DNA of 64,000 nucleotides from Pyropia yezoensis (taxonomy: Eukaryota; Rhodophyta; Bangiophyceae; Bangiales; Bangiaceae). Shown piece by piece: positions 1 through 10,362 of the stretch; within the stretch, counting starts at the first letter, position 1; each line of letters begins with the position of its first letter. A program made the position numbers and the translations under genes. Under the pieces are notes generated by a model that saw nothing but the letters and a program-made list of their open reading frames with translations, did not search any database and was not told where the DNA came from. The stretch covers positions 5,516,882 to 5,580,881 of the forward strand of contig CM020618.1 of the NCBI GenBank assembly GCA_009829735.1, written 5' to 3'.

Positions 1-1955
1 GTGCGGCTGTTGCGGCGGAGGCCGAGCGCCAGGCCAAGGCTGCTGCGGAGGCTCGCCGCTTCGCTGTCGCGAAAGAAGAGGCCGAACTGGCCCGTCGCGC
101 TGCCGACGCCGAGCGGTTGGCTGCTGAGTCAGCTGCCGCCGAGCAGTCTCTCACAGGGACGACTGCCGCGGATCGTGCGGCTTCTGAAACTGCCCAGGCC
201 GAGGCCACTGAGGTGGTGCCTTCTATGGAGGAGCGCAGAGCCTTTTTGGCAGCGTCAATGGAGCGCCTGCGCCAGGAGGCAGCCGAGAAGAAGCGGCCTC
301 GTGATGGCCAGGCACCGTCGGTCACTTCGGACCGGGAGGCCGAGAAGGCGGAGGCCGACCGCATTTTCAGTCAGGCTGCCGAGGCTGGCGACAAGGAGCA
401 GTTTGAAGATAAGGAGCTCACTGCTGAGGAGGTCTTGGTGGCCGAGGAGGCTGAAGAGGCGCGCCTCATTGCTGAGGCGGCGGTTGCGGCTCGCATCGCG
501 TCTGAGGCAGAGCGTCTAGCGGCCGAGGATTTGGAGGTCGCCGCTGCTGCGGCCCGTTCCGCCTCGGACGTTGCCGAGCCCGAGGTTCTTGACCAGGCGG
601 CTATGCCTGCCACTGCGGCGGCTGCCGCCGGCGCCGTCACACTCAACATTGGTGGTACGCCGATCACGATTCCTGGCAAGCTCCTTCTCTTTGTTGTTGC
701 TGGTCTGTGGGGCTCGTTCAGCCCGTTGGTGCGCGTGTTGTACGCCCAGGAACACGCTCCATCGCCGGAGATGTTCAACGCGCAGCGGCTGGCACTGTCT
801 ACTGTTGCGTTCCTACCCGTGTTCTGGGGCGAGTGGGTGCGCGCCCGGGAAGCTGACGCCGCTGCCTTGAAGGCTGAGGGGGCGAAGGAGGCCATGCAGG
901 CGACTGAGGCCCAAGTGGTCCCGAAGTCTCCCATCGAGGTTGATGAGGCCAAGGATGGTGTTGACTCGAGCGCTACCAAGTCGGTCGACCACGTCGCAGT
1001 GGATGACGCGACTGAGGACATACGCGAGGATGACTCGGTCGCCTCCAAGCCGAAGGAGGCCGAGGTCCTTCCTGATGAGCGCCCCGGCTCTGTTGCGGCG
1101 GCAGGCCTCGAGCTGGGCGTGTGGGTCTTCTTGGCCAATGTCTCGCAGGTGCTCGGCCTGGATGCCACATCGGCGTCGCAGGCTGCCTTCTTGAACCAGC
1201 TCCAGACCGTGGTCGTTCCAGTCTTGGCGGCCGTCACTGGCGTGCAGGCGGTGTCGGGCTGCTCATGGGCAGCTTCGGGCATTGCCCTCTCTGGCGTTGC
1301 GCTGCTGTCGCTGGACAAGAGCAACGAGGCGCTCTCGACGCTGAATGGCGACGGTCTTGAGGTGCTCTCTGCCCTCTTCTTCTCCATCTACATCCTTCGG
1401 TTGGGGCAGATGGCCAAGCGCCACCGGGCAGCCCCGCTTGTTGGCGTCAAGGTCTTTGCACAGGCGGTGCTGTCAGCTGCGTGGGTTGCTTCGACAGCGA
1501 TGCTGGCGCCTGCGGTCGATGATGTGGCTGCCTCGTACGCACCGGGCGGTCGCATCGTGCCGACGGTTGGTGTCCTTGGGTCTGAATGGCTTGTTGGTGA
1601 GGTGGCGGTCACTGCCGCAGTGGTTGCCTGGACCGGGCTGGTTGTGTCTGCGCTCGCGGGCTACCTCCAGGCACGGGGTCAGGCGGCGGTCAAGCCGAGC
1701 GACGCGGCCATCATCTTCGCGTCGCAGCCGCTCTTTGCCGCCGCCCTCTCTGCCCTGACGCTCGGGGAGGGCTTTGGCCCTGACGCTATTGCTGGCGGGT
1801 TCCTCATCCTGTCCGCCACGGCCGTGTCTTCGGCCGAGGGGCAGATTGGTGGCGGCGCCACCACGGCTGGAGAGGCTGATCGCTCCAAGGCTGTCGACGT
1901 CCAGAGCTCCAACCCAACCGACGACGAGAGCGAATCTGAGAATAGCAACAAGTAG
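1..1955 (+). CDS. DMT/EamA-type multispanning transporter, 5' partial
   Basis: The frame is open from the left edge (first full codon at base 3), so the true start lies outside the window, and it ends at a TAG at 1953. The first ~210 residues are an Ala/Glu/Arg-rich, hydrophilic, probably coiled-coil region. From about base 650 the protein becomes hydrophobic with two clusters of membrane segments split by an acidic loop (~bases 860-1090). The first segment (LLLFVVAGLWGSFSPLVRV) and the C-terminal half, with its SDAAIIFASQPLFAAALSALTLGE stretch cut here only for orientation around bases 1696-1770, fit the EamA half-repeats of the drug/metabolite transporter superfamily. Substrate is unknown. 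The long charged N-terminal extension is unusual for the family, and a plastid or other organellar location cannot be judged without the N-terminus. Confidence 0.72.
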   Translation, partial: AAVAAEAERQAKAAAEARRFAVAKEEAELARRAADAERLAAESAAAEQSLTGTTAADRAASETAQAEATEVVPSMEERRAFLAASMERLRQEAAEKKRPRDGQAPSVTSDREAEKAEADRIFSQAAEAGDKEQFEDKELTAEEVLVAEEAEEARLIAEAAVAARIASEAERLAAEDLEVAAAAARSASDVAEPEVLDQAAMPATAAAAAGAVTLNIGGTPITIPGKLLLFVVAGLWGSFSPLVRVLYAQEHAPSPEMFNAQRLALSTVAFLPVFWGEWVRAREADAAALKAEGAKEAMQATEAQVVPKSPIEVDEAKDGVDSSATKSVDHVAVDDATEDIREDDSVASKPKEAEVLPDERPGSVAAAGLELGVWVFLANVSQVLGLDATSASQAAFLNQLQTVVVPVLAAVTGVQAVSGCSWAASGIALSGVALLSLDKSNEALSTLNGDGLEVLSALFFSIYILRLGQMAKRHRAAPLVGVKVFAQAVLSAAWVASTAMLAPAVDDVAASYAPGGRIVPTVGVLGSEWLVGEVAVTAAVVAWTGLVVSALAGYLQARGQAAVKPSDAAIIFASQPLFAAALSALTLGEGFGPDAIAGGFLILSATAVSSAEGQIGGGATTAGEADRSKAVDVQSSNPTDDESESENSNK

Positions 1956-2835
1956 AGCTCACGGGTGGTCGCGGGTTATGCGGTTAATTGTGTGTGTCGC
2001 GGGTGACGCGGTTGAATGTGTGTGTTGCATGCTTTTCTTTTTTATACTGCGACCTCGGTCTTATTTTGTACGCCTCATAGGTAGATGTCGTTTTCTCCCT
2101 GTACTGTTCTTTTGACCTGCTTGTGTTTCGTATGGTGGCGTGTTTCTTGTTCTTGCTGCGTTATGGCGGCACGTGTGGAGCGGTCGCCACCGCTCTGGTG
2201 CTCGTGAAGTTCACGGCGCCTTGTGTCTGTTCTGTCAGCCTGCTGATGGTTCCCCGGACACTGCCGTGTTGTTTGTCTCTCCTCACCGTCGACTTCTGTC
2301 GGACGTTTGCGTTATGTTGCCTAGGAGATCTTTTGTCGCAAGGAGGTTTTAACAAATGTGTTTGGCAAGTACACACGACTCTGTGATGTAACCACTATTC
2401 GTGGAATTAAATACTGAAGCTTAACCACACCTCTCGCGCGTTCGTTTTGGGCGGCCCGACCGTTTGGGGTGCGCGCCCAGTGTGTCCATCCCCGCGCTCT
2501 GCCCGCGCTCTGCCCGCGCTCTGCCCGCCCTCCCGCCCTTTTTGTCCGAAGTGTGCGGTCGGCCGCCGCGGCTTTTGCGCACTGGGTCGACCGTAGCGCA
2601 GGGCGACGACGCGCCCGCCCTCTCGTGGCGGGGCTGTGTCGCGCCCCCGGCTGTGTTGGTCTGTGCGTCGACCGGTTCCCTCGGGTGTGCACGCGGCGTG
2701 GTCGTCGTGCCGCCCCTGCGCGGGTCTTGCTGTGACGCCGCGGGCGGTGGAGCTGGTCCATCCCCCCCCCCATTCCCCTCCGTGCGGCTGTTCACAGGTG
2801 GAGCTGGTCTTCGCCCCCCCCCCCCCCCCTTCACC
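1956..2835. other. Intergenic region between transporter and ORC1 genes
   Basis: About 880 bases with no supported gene. It is T-rich just after the transporter stop, probably its 3' UTR, and becomes extremely C-rich on the plus strand in front of ORC1. Three copies of a short cgctctgcccg unit lie near 2496-2530. The long frames here on both strands are GC-driven shadows. Confidence 0.5.
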
Positions 2836-5800
2836 ATGCCGACGCCATCGGGCCACAAGGCCCGCGTACGGACCGAGACGCTCGAGGCGGCTGCCGCGAC
2901 CGCGGCGGCGGCGCCAGTGGCGTCGACGCCTGCCGATCAGGTGGTGGTCACGCCGTTTTGCTTCCCTCATGGGGCGGAGCCGGCGTGGGTGCCCATCCGC
3001 CCCCGTCCTGTGGCCAAGGCTGCCAAGAGCACCCGCAAGCCCGTCCGCAAGTACAGCGCCATGCGGGTGTCGTGGCCCGCGAAGGAGGATGGCGCTGGTG
3101 ATGACGACGACGACGAAGAGGAAGCGGGGGGGGGGGCGGCGGGGGCGGCGGCGGTGGCGGCGGCGTCCGAGGCCCCCCTTGTCTACGAGGTGGCCGTGGG
3201 CGACTTCGCGCTGATGCGCACCGGCGAGGGCCCCGGCGGCCGCCTGTTTGTTGGTGAAGTCACCGACATTTACCTCACCGCCGCGGCCGCGGTGGAGGTG
3301 GACGTCCGCTGGCTCTACCGCCCCGACGACGCGGTGGGCTCGCCTGAAAACGCGGGGGCGGGCGACGTGGAGTTGTACGAGAGCTCCCACCACGACACGC
3401 ACCAGGACGCGCCCGCCATCATTGGTAAGGCAGCCGTCACGTCGCTCGAGGCTCTGACCGCCTCCCGTGAGGCGGCGGCGGCCGCGGCTGCCGGGGGCGA
3501 CCCGGACGCTGTGGCTATGGCGGCACAGCTCAACGCGACCGACCCGGCGCTGCACTACTACGTGTCCTACTTTTATGATCACAAGAAGCAGGTGTTCAAG
3601 CCCATCTCCTTTGACAAGCGTGTGGGCGTGGGCGGAAAGGCGGGGGGTACCCCCAAAGCTGACTCCCCTGCCGCCCGCTCGGCCGCCGCGGCCTCGCCCG
3701 CCACCACCCCACGGGGTGACTCCAAAGCAGGCGCACCGCCGTCGAGTGCGGGTGGGGGTGGTAGCAAGGCCACCAAGGCCGGCAGCGACGGTAAGGCCGC
3801 TGCCCTCCCCCCGGCGGCTTCCCCCACCTCCGCCACCGCGGCGTCGCCCGCCCCCGGCGGCACGCCGGCGCCTGCTGCCCTCACGCCGTCTGGTCGGCCG
3901 TCTCGGGCGACGCGGGGCCCCCCCTCCGCGACGGCGCCGGCAGCAGCAGCGGCACCGACGCCGCCTCGCAAGAAGCGCAAGGTTGTTGATTCAGACGGAG
4001 ACGGCAATGGGGACGTGGCCATGTCAGACGGCGGCGGTCCGGCCACGCCGGCGACGCCGGCGTCAGTCCCGACGCCGGCACCGGCGGTGGCGACACCGCC
4101 GCCCACCGTGACGGCGCCTCCTCCCCGGCCGGCCACCCCGCCCCCAACGACGACCCAATTCATCTCCTACCCGTGGGCGACATGCGACGCGCCTGACGAA
4201 CTGGGCGACGAGTCGGTTGCGTCCCCGCCCCTGTCACGGGAGCCCTATATTTGCCGCATCGCCGACTTCGTTCGCACTGCTCGTGCTTCAGCGACCGCGC
4301 CCGCCTCTTCGCGGGTGCTATTTGTGTCTGGAACGGCTGGGTGTGGCAAGACCGAGGCGGTGCGGGCGGCGCTGGCTCGCGCGACGCCCCCAGTGGTGGT
4401 AGCCGACATTGACGGGAAGCGGCTGTTCAACCCGATGCTCGCCTACTCTATCCTGCTGGACGCGGTGGTGGTGGCTCGCCGTGGCGGCCGCCGCGCGGAA
4501 CGGGTGGTGATGGCCCCAGAGCGGGCGCGGGAGAGCCTGGCCGCGTTGTGGCCCTCGTGCTCGCCTGTAGTGCCCGCCGATGACCCGACCCCGCCGGCCC
4601 CTGATGCCAGCCGTGCCGAGCCGGTTGTGGTGTTTGTCCTCGCTGACGACCTCGACGTCCTTTCCATGCGCGCCCCCGACGTGGTGCGCGACTTCCTCAC
4701 ATGGCACACGACGGGCCTATCGACGTCGGGCGGTGCCACGGGAGAGGCCGCCCGGCCCGTCGCATTGGCGATTGTGGGTGTGGCGCGGCGTATGGACCTG
4801 CCGGCGGCGTCGCTATCTGCGCGCCCCGGGACGCTCAAGCTCCTCACCAACGTGGCGCAGCTGCTGGTGGAGCCGTACAGTGCTCGTGACCTGGAGGCCC
4901 ACCTAATGCGGCAGCCGCCGGTCAAGCTCGCGGCGCTGACCCCCCCTCTGTCTGCTCAGGAGGCGGCGTGCACCTATGGCCCGGGCGCGCTCGCCGCCGC
5001 CGCCGCCGCGGTCGCCGCCGAAGGCGGCAACGTGCGGCGGGCGGTGGCGCTCGCGGGCGCAGCCGCTGCGGTGACGCGGTGGCGACAGAAGTCGGCCGCG
5101 GAGGCTGCGCTCAAGACGGCAGCCTCCGCGGCGAGCGCCGCGACGAGCGCCGTCGCGCCCGTGTCGGGCATGTCTGTAGTACCGCCCGAGGCGGGCTCCA
5201 CCGCGAAGCCGCCGCCGGTGGGCGCGGCGGCTGTGGTCGGAGCGGCAGCGGGGGCGGCGGCTGGGGCGGCGGCAGGGGCGGTGGTGGCGGCGGGCGGCCC
5301 CTTCGGCAAGGAGGCGGCGGCTGTGGGCGAAGCGCTTCCGGCGACGAAAGGCACCGCGGCTGCAGCCAAGGGTGGCTCGCCTGTGACAGCCGCCAGCCCT
5401 GCCGGCACCACTCCGGTCAAGGCACCGCCGTCGTCATCGGCCATGAATGTGGACACGCCCACGGTGACGGCGGGTGTGCCACCTGCGTCTGCTGCAAAGG
5501 CGCCTTCCCCGGCTGCGGGCATCCCTGCTGCGGGCACCCCCGCTGCGGGCACCCCCGCTGCGGGCACCCCCGCTGCGGGCACGCCCGCTGCGGGCACCCC
5601 TGCTGCGGGCACGCCCGCTGCGGGCACCCCCGCTGCGGGCACCCCCGCTGCGGGCACCCCCGCTGCGGGCACCCCCGCTGCGGGCACCCCCGCTGCGGGC
5701 ACCCCCGCGGCGTCTTCGGCGGCGTCTGCCGCAGCGACTCCCCCCTCAACCGTCGCGGCCGGCCCCCAAACCCCCTTTGTCGTGACTGCCGCCGACATGC

Positions 5801-6258
5801 GGGGGGCGATCAAGTGCTCGGCGCCCGGGACGGTGGCGGCGACGTTAGCGGCCGCGTCGGGCTCCCCCTATGCCCTCTCCACGGCGGAGTTGGTAGTGCT
5901 CGCGTCTGCCGCACTCCTCTGCCGCGACGCCCCCTGGGTGCCGCCGCCGACCCGCTTTGGCCACGCCGTCACCCTCTCGCTGTCGGGGGTGGTGTCCAAG
6001 GCGGCCTCCGTGGCGCCGCTGGCGGTCAAGGGCGGCCAAGCGTTGGGTGTCCAGGCCGTCCATGCGGCGGCGTTTGGCCTTGCGGCCCGCGGCATGCTCG
6101 CGGTGCTACCGCAGGCAGACAATTTGCGGCCACTACGCGGTGGCTTCCCCGACTGTGACCTCATCCTCACCGCGCCGGTAGCGGTGGTGGTGACGGGGCT
6201 GCGCGCAGGGCCGCTGGCCAAGCTGTTTGTCTCGTCTGATGTGGGGCCGGTCCAGTGA
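2836..6258 (+). CDS. ORC1: Origin recognition complex subunit 1 (BAH + AAA+ ATPase)
   Basis: Protein of 1140 residues from the ATG in context caccATGcc; upstream in-frame sequence has no better start. ORC1 loads the replicative helicase at origins as the largest ORC ATPase. A BAH domain spans roughly residues 117-262. A basic PRKKRKV nuclear-localisation-like motif sits at 377-383. The AAA+ core starts near 470 with an EPYICRIADFV segment, then Walker A GTAGCGKT at about 499-506, a Walker B-like FVLADDLD near 600, and a sensor-1-like VGVARRMDLP near 660. The last ~150 residues fit the winged-helix end. BAH plus AAA+ distinguishes ORC1 from CDC6. Oddities are D-D instead of D-E in Walker B, no sensor-1 Asn, Ala/Pro-rich linkers, and a 13-unit PAAGT repeat. 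It is longer than animal ORC1 (about 860). Single exon. Confidence 0.85.
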   Translation: MPTPSGHKARVRTETLEAAAATAAAAPVASTPADQVVVTPFCFPHGAEPAWVPIRPRPVAKAAKSTRKPVRKYSAMRVSWPAKEDGAGDDDDDEEEAGGGAAGAAAVAAASEAPLVYEVAVGDFALMRTGEGPGGRLFVGEVTDIYLTAAAAVEVDVRWLYRPDDAVGSPENAGAGDVELYESSHHDTHQDAPAIIGKAAVTSLEALTASREAAAAAAAGGDPDAVAMAAQLNATDPALHYYVSYFYDHKKQVFKPISFDKRVGVGGKAGGTPKADSPAARSAAAASPATTPRGDSKAGAPPSSAGGGGSKATKAGSDGKAAALPPAASPTSATAASPAPGGTPAPAALTPSGRPSRATRGPPSATAPAAAAAPTPPRKKRKVVDSDGDGNGDVAMSDGGGPATPATPASVPTPAPAVATPPPTVTAPPPRPATPPPTTTQFISYPWATCDAPDELGDESVASPPLSREPYICRIADFVRTARASATAPASSRVLFVSGTAGCGKTEAVRAALARATPPVVVADIDGKRLFNPMLAYSILLDAVVVARRGGRRAERVVMAPERARESLAALWPSCSPVVPADDPTPPAPDASRAEPVVVFVLADDLDVLSMRAPDVVRDFLTWHTTGLSTSGGATGEAARPVALAIVGVARRMDLPAASLSARPGTLKLLTNVAQLLVEPYSARDLEAHLMRQPPVKLAALTPPLSAQEAACTYGPGALAAAAAAVAAEGGNVRRAVALAGAAAAVTRWRQKSAAEAALKTAASAASAATSAVAPVSGMSVVPPEAGSTAKPPPVGAAAVVGAAAGAAAGAAAGAVVAAGGPFGKEAAAVGEALPATKGTAAAAKGGSPVTAASPAGTTPVKAPPSSSAMNVDTPTVTAGVPPASAAKAPSPAAGIPAAGTPAAGTPAAGTPAAGTPAAGTPAAGTPAAGTPAAGTPAAGTPAAGTPAAGTPAAGTPAASSAASAAATPPSTVAAGPQTPFVVTAADMRGAIKCSAPGTVAATLAAASGSPYALSTAELVVLASAALLCRDAPWVPPPTRFGHAVTLSLSGVVSKAASVAPLAVKGGQALGVQAVHAAAFGLAARGMLAVLPQADNLRPLRGGFPDCDLILTAPVAVVVTGLRAGPLAKLFVSSDVGPVQ
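5506..5712 (+). repeat. 15-bp coding minisatellite in ORC1
   Basis: About 13 head-to-tail copies of a 15-base unit (ctgcgggcacccccg and variants) encode PAAGT pentapeptides in the linker between the AAA+ and C-terminal regions. The unit is a whole number of codons, so copy changes keep the frame. Confidence 0.93.
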
Positions 6259-7031
6259 GCTTTGGGGGGTGGGCAAGGTAGCGCGTGGGGTCTCGCGGTG
6301 TTTGGACAGCGGGGAACTTCAGCAGCGGGGAAGAGGGGACGGGATCGAGGGGGAGGAGCATTTCATGGGGAGATGTCGTGACTGCGTACCGCGCGCGCCA
6401 CTCCGTCAGTTTTATGCGTGCGTCTCGGTGACTTGTGTTGGGAGGGGGTACGCCATCGCTCGACGCTGGTCGGGTGTCGCAGGTGCCCTGTCTTTTTTTT
6501 TCTTGTCATTTCTTGTTCTTGCCTGCCTTCTGTTATCCCTCTTCCCTCGCCCACTCGCCGCTCTACCCTCCGCCCCTGTCCGTCTTCATGGGTCAGGGAG
6601 TGCGGGGCTGGTGGCGCCGCTGACAACGCGACTGGCAGGTGAAACGCCAGTCCAGTGGCACAGGCTATCATCAAGCAGGACCGCACACGCAGGAGGGCGG
6701 GTGGTTCGCTAAAGCGGCGGAGGCGCTGAGTTGGCTGGCCGTCGCGCTCGCACCCTGGCTCACACGCACAAGCACGCTCGCCCGCGCCAAATGAGTCACA
6801 CGAGTGGCCGCCTCGATCCTCCCCCCCCGTGCGTATGCGCACACCCCCCAGCACATAACAGGGACGACCCCCCCCGTGCATACGCGAACACCCCCTAGCA
6901 CATGACAGGGACGACCCATTGCCTACCGTCCAAGGCACGCCCCCTCCGAATAACCGCCGCCGCCGACGCTGCCACCGCCACGCCACGCCCCCCCCCCACA
7001 CCGCCCCAAATAGATACGTGCGGCCGTCCCC
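6259..7031. other. Intergenic region between convergent ORC1 and ApaG genes
   Basis: Convergent 3' regions, no supported gene. A T-rich stretch at 6490-6560 may be ORC1 3' UTR. Two tandem copies of a 47-base unit occur at about 6824-6917. Confidence 0.5.
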
Positions 7032-8813
7032 TCACTCTTCTGCCGGCAGGCGGTACACGGGGGGAAGGACAAAGTAAATTTTGGGCACCGCCACTTTGAC
7101 GCTTTTCCCCCCCGTGTCCCCCGACACGCACGTGTACTCGCCGTGCATGGAGCCAAGGACGGACATGGCAGGGCCGAGGCGCACGCGCAGGGGGCATAGG
7201 CTGGTGTACCTGTGATGCGGGCAACGGGCAAGGGGAAGGGGGGGGGGGGGCAAGCACACAACATGCGTACCATGGGACGCGCACCGGGTCAGCAGGCAAA
7301 CACCATTCGCGGAAACAGTCAGTATACCCACCATGAGCGACCGGACAACCTGCCACCGCCCCCAAGCTGGCGCCTCAACAGGCCGAATCAATGAAGCAGC
7401 CGCCTCTCCCAAGCTAGAGTCCGCCGCGGCCAGACCGCACCGACGAGTGCCGCTATACGCGGTCACCCCCCCAACGTCTGTACCGAGCAGAAGCACGCAG
7501 CACAACCACCATGAGCTGTGGCCACCTCAACCGCTCACTGCCCTCCCAGCACCCGCATATCCGCCCCAGACTCCTCCCCCAAACCCCAATCCATTTCACC
7601 CTCCCACCCACCACCTCCCCACTCCCCACTCCCTCGGCAACCCCCCTGCAACGTACTCAAACGTCTCGCCCGGCATCAGCACCGGTTGCTTTCCGACAAC
7701 CCCCACACCTCGCACCTCATTCACGACGCCACCTGTATTCTCGATCTTCCAGTGGCGGCCCACCACCTGCACCGCAGTGGAGGTGGTGTTGGTCAGCAGC
7801 ACCTTGTAGCCAAACACAAAGCTCCGCTCACCGCCGCCGCCACGCCCCGCAAGCATGGAGCCAGAGCGGACAGCGTCGTCGTCGTCGCCGCGGCGCGCGG
7901 CGGCGCCGTCGGGCGGCACCACGTCGCTGCGCTCGGGAACGAAGAACGCTTCCACCCGCACCCGCACGCCCGACGACGTTGCGTCGCACGACACGTCCAC
8001 GTCCTCCTCGGTGAGGCCGCGGAGGCCGTCGCGGTCACCCGGGCGGTCGTCACTACCCCGCCGCTTGCTGCCGGCCGGGCGTGACAGGGACTCCATGGAC
8101 GGCGGCGGGGGGATGGAGGCGAGCACGTCCCGCGCGGCGGCAGCGTCCGCGTACGCCTCGCGCGCGACGGCCGCGTCCATGGTCGCCTTGGCCACCTCCC
8201 ACGGGTCCCGCGACGTGAGGGCGGCAACCTCGTTGCGCAGGCGTGCCGCATCGAGGAACCGCTCCGCGCGGACAGCAATCGCCAGCGCCGACCGCGCGGC
8301 GGCGATGGACTGCCACAGCTCGCGCCGCCCGCCCGTGTCGGCCGCGTCGAGGACGGCCGCCTCTCCGTCGCCGCCGGTGCCGCCTCCGACGGCGCTACCA
8401 CCGTCGCCGCTGTCTCCGCCGCAGCCGTCACCGCCGCCGCCGCTGCCGCCGCCGCCCGAGCCGGCAGCGGCGGCAGCGGCGGCCGCGGCGGCGGCGGTGG
8501 TGCCCGCAGCGGTGTCCGTCGCCTTTGCGTTGGCCGCCTCCCCCCCCCCGCCACCACCGCCGCTGCCCGCCGCGGACGCCACCGTCGCGCCCGACGGGGC
8601 CGCCGTTGGCGGCCGCCGCCGGCGGCGGTGCGCCAGCGCGGCTGCGCCGCGCCCAGCCGGCGTCGGCGGTGCGCCCACCCAGTCAGACGGGCGGCCCCCG
8701 CAGACAGCGGCTGCCGCCGGGCCCGCAGCAGCGACGGCGCCGGAAAAGGGAGCGGCCGCCATGCCGCGGCGGTGCGGCGCCGCCGCCGGGATGTAACCGA
8801 GGGGGGCGGCCAT
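7032..8813 (-). CDS. UVR-motif and ApaG-domain protein, two exons
   Basis: The gene reads exon 1 at 8813-7657 and exon 2 at 7209-7032, joined across an intron at 7656-7210 (GT...AG), giving 444 residues. Exon 1 starts at the ATG MAAPLGYI. It has a long Ala/Gly-rich, disordered region, then a UVR-like helical pair (ELWQSIAAARSALAIAVRAE through DAARLRNEVAAL) near residues 210-280. It ends within an ApaG/DUF525 domain (RVEAFFVPERSD, ENTGGVVNEVRGVGVVG, LMPGETFEY). Exon 2 supplies the missing end of the fold (TSLCPLR, LGSMHGEYTCVS). The join restores the family's conserved order, and without it exon 1 runs into junk residues. ApaG is an FN3-like fold of poorly known function. UVR plus ApaG fusions are known in plants and algae, often plastid-linked (from memory). 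Transit peptide plausible, not certain. Confidence 0.8.
7210..7656 (-). other. Spliceosomal intron in the UVR-ApaG gene
   Basis: On the minus strand the donor follows GAGACGTTTGA and begins GTACGTTGCAGG. The acceptor is CATCACAG before GTACACCAGC. Length is 447 bases, phase 2, splitting the Glu codon of ...ETFE-YTS. Inferred because the ApaG homology is interrupted exactly here and resumes in exon 2 in the matching phase. Confidence 0.78.
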
Positions 8814-10362
8814 GGCGCGCGCACCTTGGGGCCCCCGGGGAAAAGGCAAAGGGCAAAAACACGTGCGGCCTCGGGGAGGGGGTGGACGGGGAGAGCACAG
8901 CACAAAACAAGGTAGGCTCGGCGACAAACCGTGCGTGGGGTTCCGCGTCCCTGATGCCGACGAATACAGCGGTGGCATAGGAGCTAACGGTCGTGGTCGG
9001 GGCAGGGACGCTATGTTCACGGGAGGGGGGCGGCCGGACGAGGGCGGGCCACGAAGATGGGGTGCCTCGAGGTCCGTCCACGCCTACTGTATCTCCCAAC
9101 TATCCAGTACGATTGGGTTTCAAATGAAAACCCGTTGTTGGCTTTTCTGGGGGAGCTACTTATGGAACTGTATTTGTCAACAGGAGGCACGCTCCTCGGC
9201 CAAGGCCCTCCCACCTGCATCGCCGCTGACACCGCGCACGCCGCGGGCGAAAGCACTTCGACCGTCGAACCCCGCATCCGAATCAATGCCTGCCTGGCCG
9301 TCCGAGCGGCCCTCCTAGTGCGGCCGCAAGCGCAGGCCGGCGTAGCCGCCAGCCGGATGACGACGGACACCCTGCCCACAGCGCGAAACCTGACTGCCCC
9401 CCACTCACCGACTCTGGCGGGAGCACCTACCACGGCCCGGTGGGTGGCGGCGGGTGCGCGCCACGGCGGGCACCGGCGTGGGTTGGGCGGGCGCCGCGGC
9501 TACCGCGTTGCCTGCGCGTGGCACACCCTCCGTTCCTGTCCCCTGCCCCCCCCCCGCGAACTTACCGTCTCGGCCGGTGTCGCAGCTCTCGCGCGGCCGC
9601 CCCCCGTTGCGGTGCCGCTGGGTGCAGACACGCCGTCAAGCCCACCTGCCTGCTCGCGCCGTACGAGACGCACCGCTTCCGTACTCCGCCGCCGCCGACA
9701 GGTGGCGCCTGTGTGACCAGCGCGGGGGTTGTTCGCGCAGTGGGAGCCGCTTGCTCTCCCCCTCCCCCCCGCACCACCCCCTCTCCCCCCCTCGACACCT
9801 CCCCGTCCCCGCCTCCTGCACTGGCCATCAACACCCTCTTTCCCCCGGGCCCTCCCCCTGTCGCGGTCGCCCGCGGCGCCAGCTTGGCGTTTCTCCCCCC
9901 CCGCGTTGAGCGGCGGGAGAGTGGCGTGCCACGCCCGTCGCACAGGCGCGGCGGCGGCGTGGAAGTTGGCACCCGCGACCGTGGGCGGGGGGGTCTCCCT
10001 TTCACCTCTCCCCATTCATTGCTTCCGTTCGGGCGTCGCACGGCGTCGCGCTGTTTGTGGTCAACCCTGGCTGGCCGGCTGCTCCCACCGCGTGTGCAGG
10101 TGAGCGGGGGGTCCTGCGCCACCCACGAGCCCGCGGTCGTGACTGGCCCAGCCTCTTTCAACCGCCGCTTTCAACCGCCGCCCCCGCGGCGCGCGTCTGC
10201 CTCGCACGGCCTGGCCCGGCTCCTAGCCATAGCTCGCTCGAGGCGCTCTGTCCCGGCTGTGGCTCGGCATATTCTTGCTCGTCCCCCCCCCCTCTCTCCC
10301 GCGCGCTCACTTCCTACCCCCCCCGTCCCCCGCCGCCTGCTCTCGCCTCTTCCCCCCTCCAC
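8814..10362. other. Shared upstream region of divergent ApaG and transporter genes
   Basis: About 1.5 kb between two divergently transcribed genes, presumably holding both promoters. A less GC-rich patch at about 9085-9185 stands out. The rest is extremely C-rich on the plus strand. No TATA box or known motif could be assigned, and long frames on both strands look like GC shadows. Confidence 0.4.

Noticed and set aside
2407..3582. 391-codon minus-strand frame over the ORC1 start
   Set aside because: Arg/His-rich mirror of GC-rich ORC1 coding sequence; the plus strand carries a clear BAH domain.
7793..8905. 370-codon minus-strand frame and a 313-codon plus-strand frame over the ApaG gene
   Set aside because: Low-complexity Arg/Pro or Ala shadows of exon 1; only the chosen phase contains UVR and ApaG motifs.
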